Positions 61,744-64,000 of a stretch of 64,000 nucleotides of DNA are shown here, in pieces. The DNA comes from Iamia sp963728655 (GTDB taxonomy: Bacteria; Actinomycetota; Acidimicrobiia; Acidimicrobiales; Iamiaceae): positions 620,001 through 684,000 of the forward strand of contig CAVSLD010000002.1 of the NCBI GenBank assembly GCA_963728655.1, given 5' to 3'. Positions within the stretch are counted from its first letter, which is position 1, and every line of letters starts with the position of its first letter. Both the position numbers and the translations under genes were made by a program. Below the pieces are notes generated by a model that worked only from the letters and a program-made list of their open reading frames with translations, had not been told where the DNA came from and searched no databases.

Positions 61744-62240
61744 GCCGCACCCTCGCCCTGCCCGCGGTGGCCTGCCTGGTCGTCGGGGTGCTGCTGGGCG
61801 CGTGGGGCTGGGGCCAGCGCGACGAGGCCCGGGCCCGGATCCTGCCCGAGGAGGGGGTCGAGGAGGGCGGGGGCGTCTTCGCCCCGTCCTCCACCGACGA
61901 CCCCGGCGGAGCGACGGCACCCGAGGTGGCCGAGGTGTGCGACGTCCTGCGGTCGGCCAGCCGGGTGGAGGCGCCCCGGATGGGTCCCCTCGACCCCGGA
62001 GGGGCCACCCCCACCCTGGACACCTCGCCGGCCGCGCTGGCGGCCGCCCTGGTGTCGGTGCTCGACCCCGGCCTGCTCGCCGGGCTGGACGGGCTGGACC
62101 GCCTGGACCTGACCCTGGCGGTCGTGACCGAGCGCGACGCGGTCCTGGCCGTGCAGCGCGACGGGGGCGACCCCGCCGCCGATCCCGACGTGGTGGCCGC
62201 CGGCCGCGACCTGGGCCGGGTCCTCGACGACGCCTGCTGA
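61740..62240 (+). CDS. Small membrane-anchored protein of unknown function
   Basis: 166 residues: one N-terminal helix (TLALPAVACLVVGVLLGAWG) followed by an acidic external or cytoplasmic domain (EEGVEEGGGVFAPSS; TAPEVAEVCDVLRSASRVEA). Two Cys residues, one in EVCDVL and one as the last residue, could form a disulfide. Alternative in-frame starts are GTG 61722 and GTG 61737. It precedes the flavoprotein gene by 49 bases, which has its own -10. Confidence 0.55.
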   Translation: MSRTLALPAVACLVVGVLLGAWGWGQRDEARARILPEEGVEEGGGVFAPSSTDDPGGATAPEVAEVCDVLRSASRVEAPRMGPLDPGGATPTLDTSPAALAAALVSVLDPGLLAGLDGLDRLDLTLAVVTERDAVLAVQRDGGDPAADPDVVAAGRDLGRVLDDAC

Positions 62241-62277
62241 TCGGCGGTCGGCGTCCGGGGCCGGGCCTGGCCCTCTG

Positions 62278-62283
62278 TAGCCT
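62278..62283 (+). promoter_or_regulatory. Leaderless -10 (TAGCCT) for the flavoprotein gene
   Basis: Spacer of 6 bases to ATG 62290. Confidence 0.5.
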
Positions 62284-62289
62284 CGCCCC

Positions 62290-63654
62290 ATGGCGCACCG
62301 CTTCGTGGTCATCGGCGGGGGACCGGCCGGCAACACCGCGGCCACCACCGCGGCCCGCCTCGGGGCCCAGGTCACCCTCGTCGAGCGCGACGTCGTCGGC
62401 GGAGCGGCCCACCTCCGCGACTGCATCCCGTCCAAGGCCATGATCGCCACCGGCGGGGCCATGGACGACCTGCGGCGCGTGAAGGGCATGGGCCTGGGGG
62501 CGGTCGAGCCCGCCGTCGACCTGGACTCGCTGCGGGAGCGCATCGCCGGCATCGAGGCCCAGCTGGAGCGGTCCGTGTCGGGCCTGCTGGCCAGCCAGGG
62601 CGTGCGCATCGTGGCCGGCACCGGACGCCTCCTCGACCCCCACCGGGTCGAGGTCACGCCGAACGACGGGGGCCCGAGCGAGGTCCTCGAGGCCGACACC
62701 GTGGTCCTGTCCACCGGCAGCCGTCCCCGCATCCCCGACTTCGCACCCATCGACGGCGAGCGGGTGCTCACCACCCGTGACGCCTACCCGCCCCCGAGCC
62801 TCCCCGAGCACCTGGTGGTCATCGGCTCGGGCGTCACCGGCGTCGAGTTCGTGCACATGTTCTCCGCCTTCGGCGGTGAGGTCACCCTCATCGTCAGCCG
62901 CCAGCAGGTCCTGCCCCAGAAGGACCCGGAGGTGGCGGCCGTCCTCGAGGACGACTTCCTGCGGCGGGGGGTCCACCTCCTCAAGGGGGCGCGGGCCGAG
63001 GGCATCGACGTCACCGACGAGGGTGTGGCCGTCCACTGCGACGACGGGCGGGTGGCGCGGGGGAGCCATGCGCTCCTGTGCATCGGGTCGCTCCCCAACT
63101 CCGAGGAGCTGGGGCTCGACGCGGCCGGGGTGGAGACCGACGGGGGCTACATCGTGGTCGACCACAACTGCCTGTCCTCGACGCCGCACATCTACGCGGC
63201 CGGCGACCTCTCGGGGAAGCTGCCCCTGTCGTCGGTGGCCTCGATGCAGGGCCGCAAGATCGCCGAGCACGCCCTCGGCCTCCACCAGGGTCCACACCGC
63301 CACCTCGACTACGAGAAGGCGGCCTCGGCCATCTTCACCGACCCCGAGATCGCCGACGTGGGCCTGGCCGAGGCCGACGCCTTCGCCAGCGGGCGCAAGG
63401 TCCGGGTCACCAAGGTGCCGTTCTCGGCGTCGGCCAAGGCCCTCATCAACGACGACCCCCGGGGCTTCGTGAAGATCATCTCGGACCCGGCCACCGGCGT
63501 GGTGCTGGGCGGGTCGATCGTCGGCCAGCACGCGGCCGAGCTCATCTCCGTCCTGGCCCTCGCCGTCACCGCCGGGCTGAAGGTCAACGACATCGTCGAG
63601 AGCCTGCTGGTGCACCCGGCCCTGGCCGAGTCCCTCGCCGACGCCGCCGAGTAG
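62290..63654 (+). CDS. FAD-dependent NAD(P)H-quinone dehydrogenase (flavoprotein disulfide reductase family without the disulfide)
   Basis: 454 residues. FAD motif VVIGGGPAGNTAATTAARLG at the N-terminus, NAD motif LVVIGSGVTGVEFVHMFSAF, second FAD motif HIYAAGDLSGKLPLSS and a dimerisation domain ending in LVHPALAESLADAA. The active-site region reads GGAAHLRDCIPSKAMIA: the first Cys of the CxxxxC pair is Ala. This matches the Mycobacterium tuberculosis Rv3303c type (historically named LpdA), which reduces quinones rather than lipoamide. It differs clearly from the true E3 at 4022-5431. Start fixed by TAGCCT. Confidence 0.87.
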   Translation: MAHRFVVIGGGPAGNTAATTAARLGAQVTLVERDVVGGAAHLRDCIPSKAMIATGGAMDDLRRVKGMGLGAVEPAVDLDSLRERIAGIEAQLERSVSGLLASQGVRIVAGTGRLLDPHRVEVTPNDGGPSEVLEADTVVLSTGSRPRIPDFAPIDGERVLTTRDAYPPPSLPEHLVVIGSGVTGVEFVHMFSAFGGEVTLIVSRQQVLPQKDPEVAAVLEDDFLRRGVHLLKGARAEGIDVTDEGVAVHCDDGRVARGSHALLCIGSLPNSEELGLDAAGVETDGGYIVVDHNCLSSTPHIYAAGDLSGKLPLSSVASMQGRKIAEHALGLHQGPHRHLDYEKAASAIFTDPEIADVGLAEADAFASGRKVRVTKVPFSASAKALINDDPRGFVKIISDPATGVVLGGSIVGQHAAELISVLALAVTAGLKVNDIVESLLVHPALAESLADAAE

Positions 63655-63701
63655 GGGCGACGGTGGAGGACGGACGGGCCCGCCGCACCGGGGAGGCGAC
63701 C

Positions 63702-64000
63702 ATGCCCACCGGGCCGGACTCGTTCCCGGCCCGCGGCGTCAACAGCCTGGCGACCGTCGGCCAGCGGGGTCTGGCCCGCCTCCTCGACGTGGCCGTGCTG
63801 GGAGTGCCCTACCTCTTCGTCGCCTTCTCCATCCTGTTGATCACCACCGACGCGGCGTCGGACCCCGAGGCCCCGCTCAGCCCGCAGACGTCAGCCTGGC
63901 TGTGGGGCGGGGGCATCGCCCTCGCCATCGTCTACGAGACGATCTGCGTCACCTTCTGGGGCCGGACCCTGGGCAAGCTGGTGCTCGGCGTCCGGGTGGT
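63702..64000 (+). CDS. RDD family membrane protein, partial (runs off the right edge)
   Basis: The first 99 residues of an RDD protein. ATG 63702 follows a strong GGGGAGG site; GTG 63663 is in frame upstream. QRGLARLLDVAVLGVPYLFV supplies the first Arg and Asp in helix 1, and FWGRTLGKLVLGVRVV is the conserved segment after helix 2. A second RDD gene lies at 47713-48469. The remainder is outside the window. Confidence 0.8.
   Translation, partial: MPTGPDSFPARGVNSLATVGQRGLARLLDVAVLGVPYLFVAFSILLITTDAASDPEAPLSPQTSAWLWGGGIALAIVYETICVTFWGRTLGKLVLGVRV

Overview
The window comes from a very GC-rich, strongly GC3-biased bacterial chromosome. Genes are densely packed, stop/start overlaps (TGATG, GTGA) are common, and GTG starts are frequent. 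The gene content fits a high-GC actinobacterium, most likely of the Acidimicrobiia/Iamia type: the E2-lipB-lipA block, DUF4012 and CapD-like polysaccharide genes, methylmalonyl-CoA mutase with MeaB, cobalamin-dependent MetH, M17 aminopeptidase and a MoxR/DUF58/SpoIIM/RDD locus. This placement is inference from gene content. No rRNA, tRNA, CRISPR array, prophage or insertion sequence was recognised.

Layout. 1-3005: a divergent pair of envelope-polysaccharide genes (CapD-like, cut by the window edge, and DUF4012). 3129-8713: an LPxTG-like surface protein, a 30-residue membrane peptide, then lpdA, an acyltransferase E2, lipB and lipA (lipoate attachment and use). 8732-10988: a GHMP kinase and an M24 peptidase. 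11006-22296: a ten-gene minus-strand operon for an exported polysaccharide (Alg14/Alg13-like pair, sulfotransferase, GT2, Wzy-like polymerase, APH-like kinase, second sulfotransferase, Wzx flippase, Wzz/BY-kinase, WcaJ-like priming enzyme), which implies a sulfated polymer. 22362-26400: a propeller lipoprotein, a membrane protein, two related small membrane proteins and an EEP-fold hydrolase. 26431-34408: metH, uppS, a polyprenyl synthase, a PduO-type cobalamin adenosyltransferase and pepA. 34458-40978: an unknown protein, a sirtuin, a GT-C-like membrane protein, a rhodanese-MoeB fusion and a YbhN-like flippase. 41078-50111: a membrane-protein/MoxR/DUF4129/DUF4350/DUF58/SpoIIM island followed by a sigma-4-like regulator, an RDD protein and a WXG100-like pair. 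50108-54484: methyltransferase, GT2, DUF2142-like protein and meaB. 54541-64000: an SGNH-hydrolase remnant, an NCS2 permease with a C-terminal GHKL-like tail, methylmalonyl-CoA mutase, kynureninase, histidine phosphatase, enoyl-CoA hydratase, a small anchored protein, an NAD(P)H-quinone dehydrogenase-like flavoprotein and a partial RDD protein.

The most consistent unexpected signal is regulatory. About twenty genes carry a TANNNT hexamer 6-9 bases before an ATG/GTG start with no room for a Shine-Dalgarno site, which suggests leaderless transcription is the default for first genes of operons here. Genes inside operons instead use purine-rich ribosome sites or overlapping stop/start codons.

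A caution for the reader: many reading frames are broken by single-base shifts, clustered at 0.4-3 kb and 17.8-26 kb, with isolated cases elsewhere. Protein similarity resumes in another frame and catalytic motifs persist, and some shifts sit in homopolymers or short repeats, so I treat most as sequence errors rather than gene decay. Affected genes are listed as single CDS features spanning the inferred start and stop.
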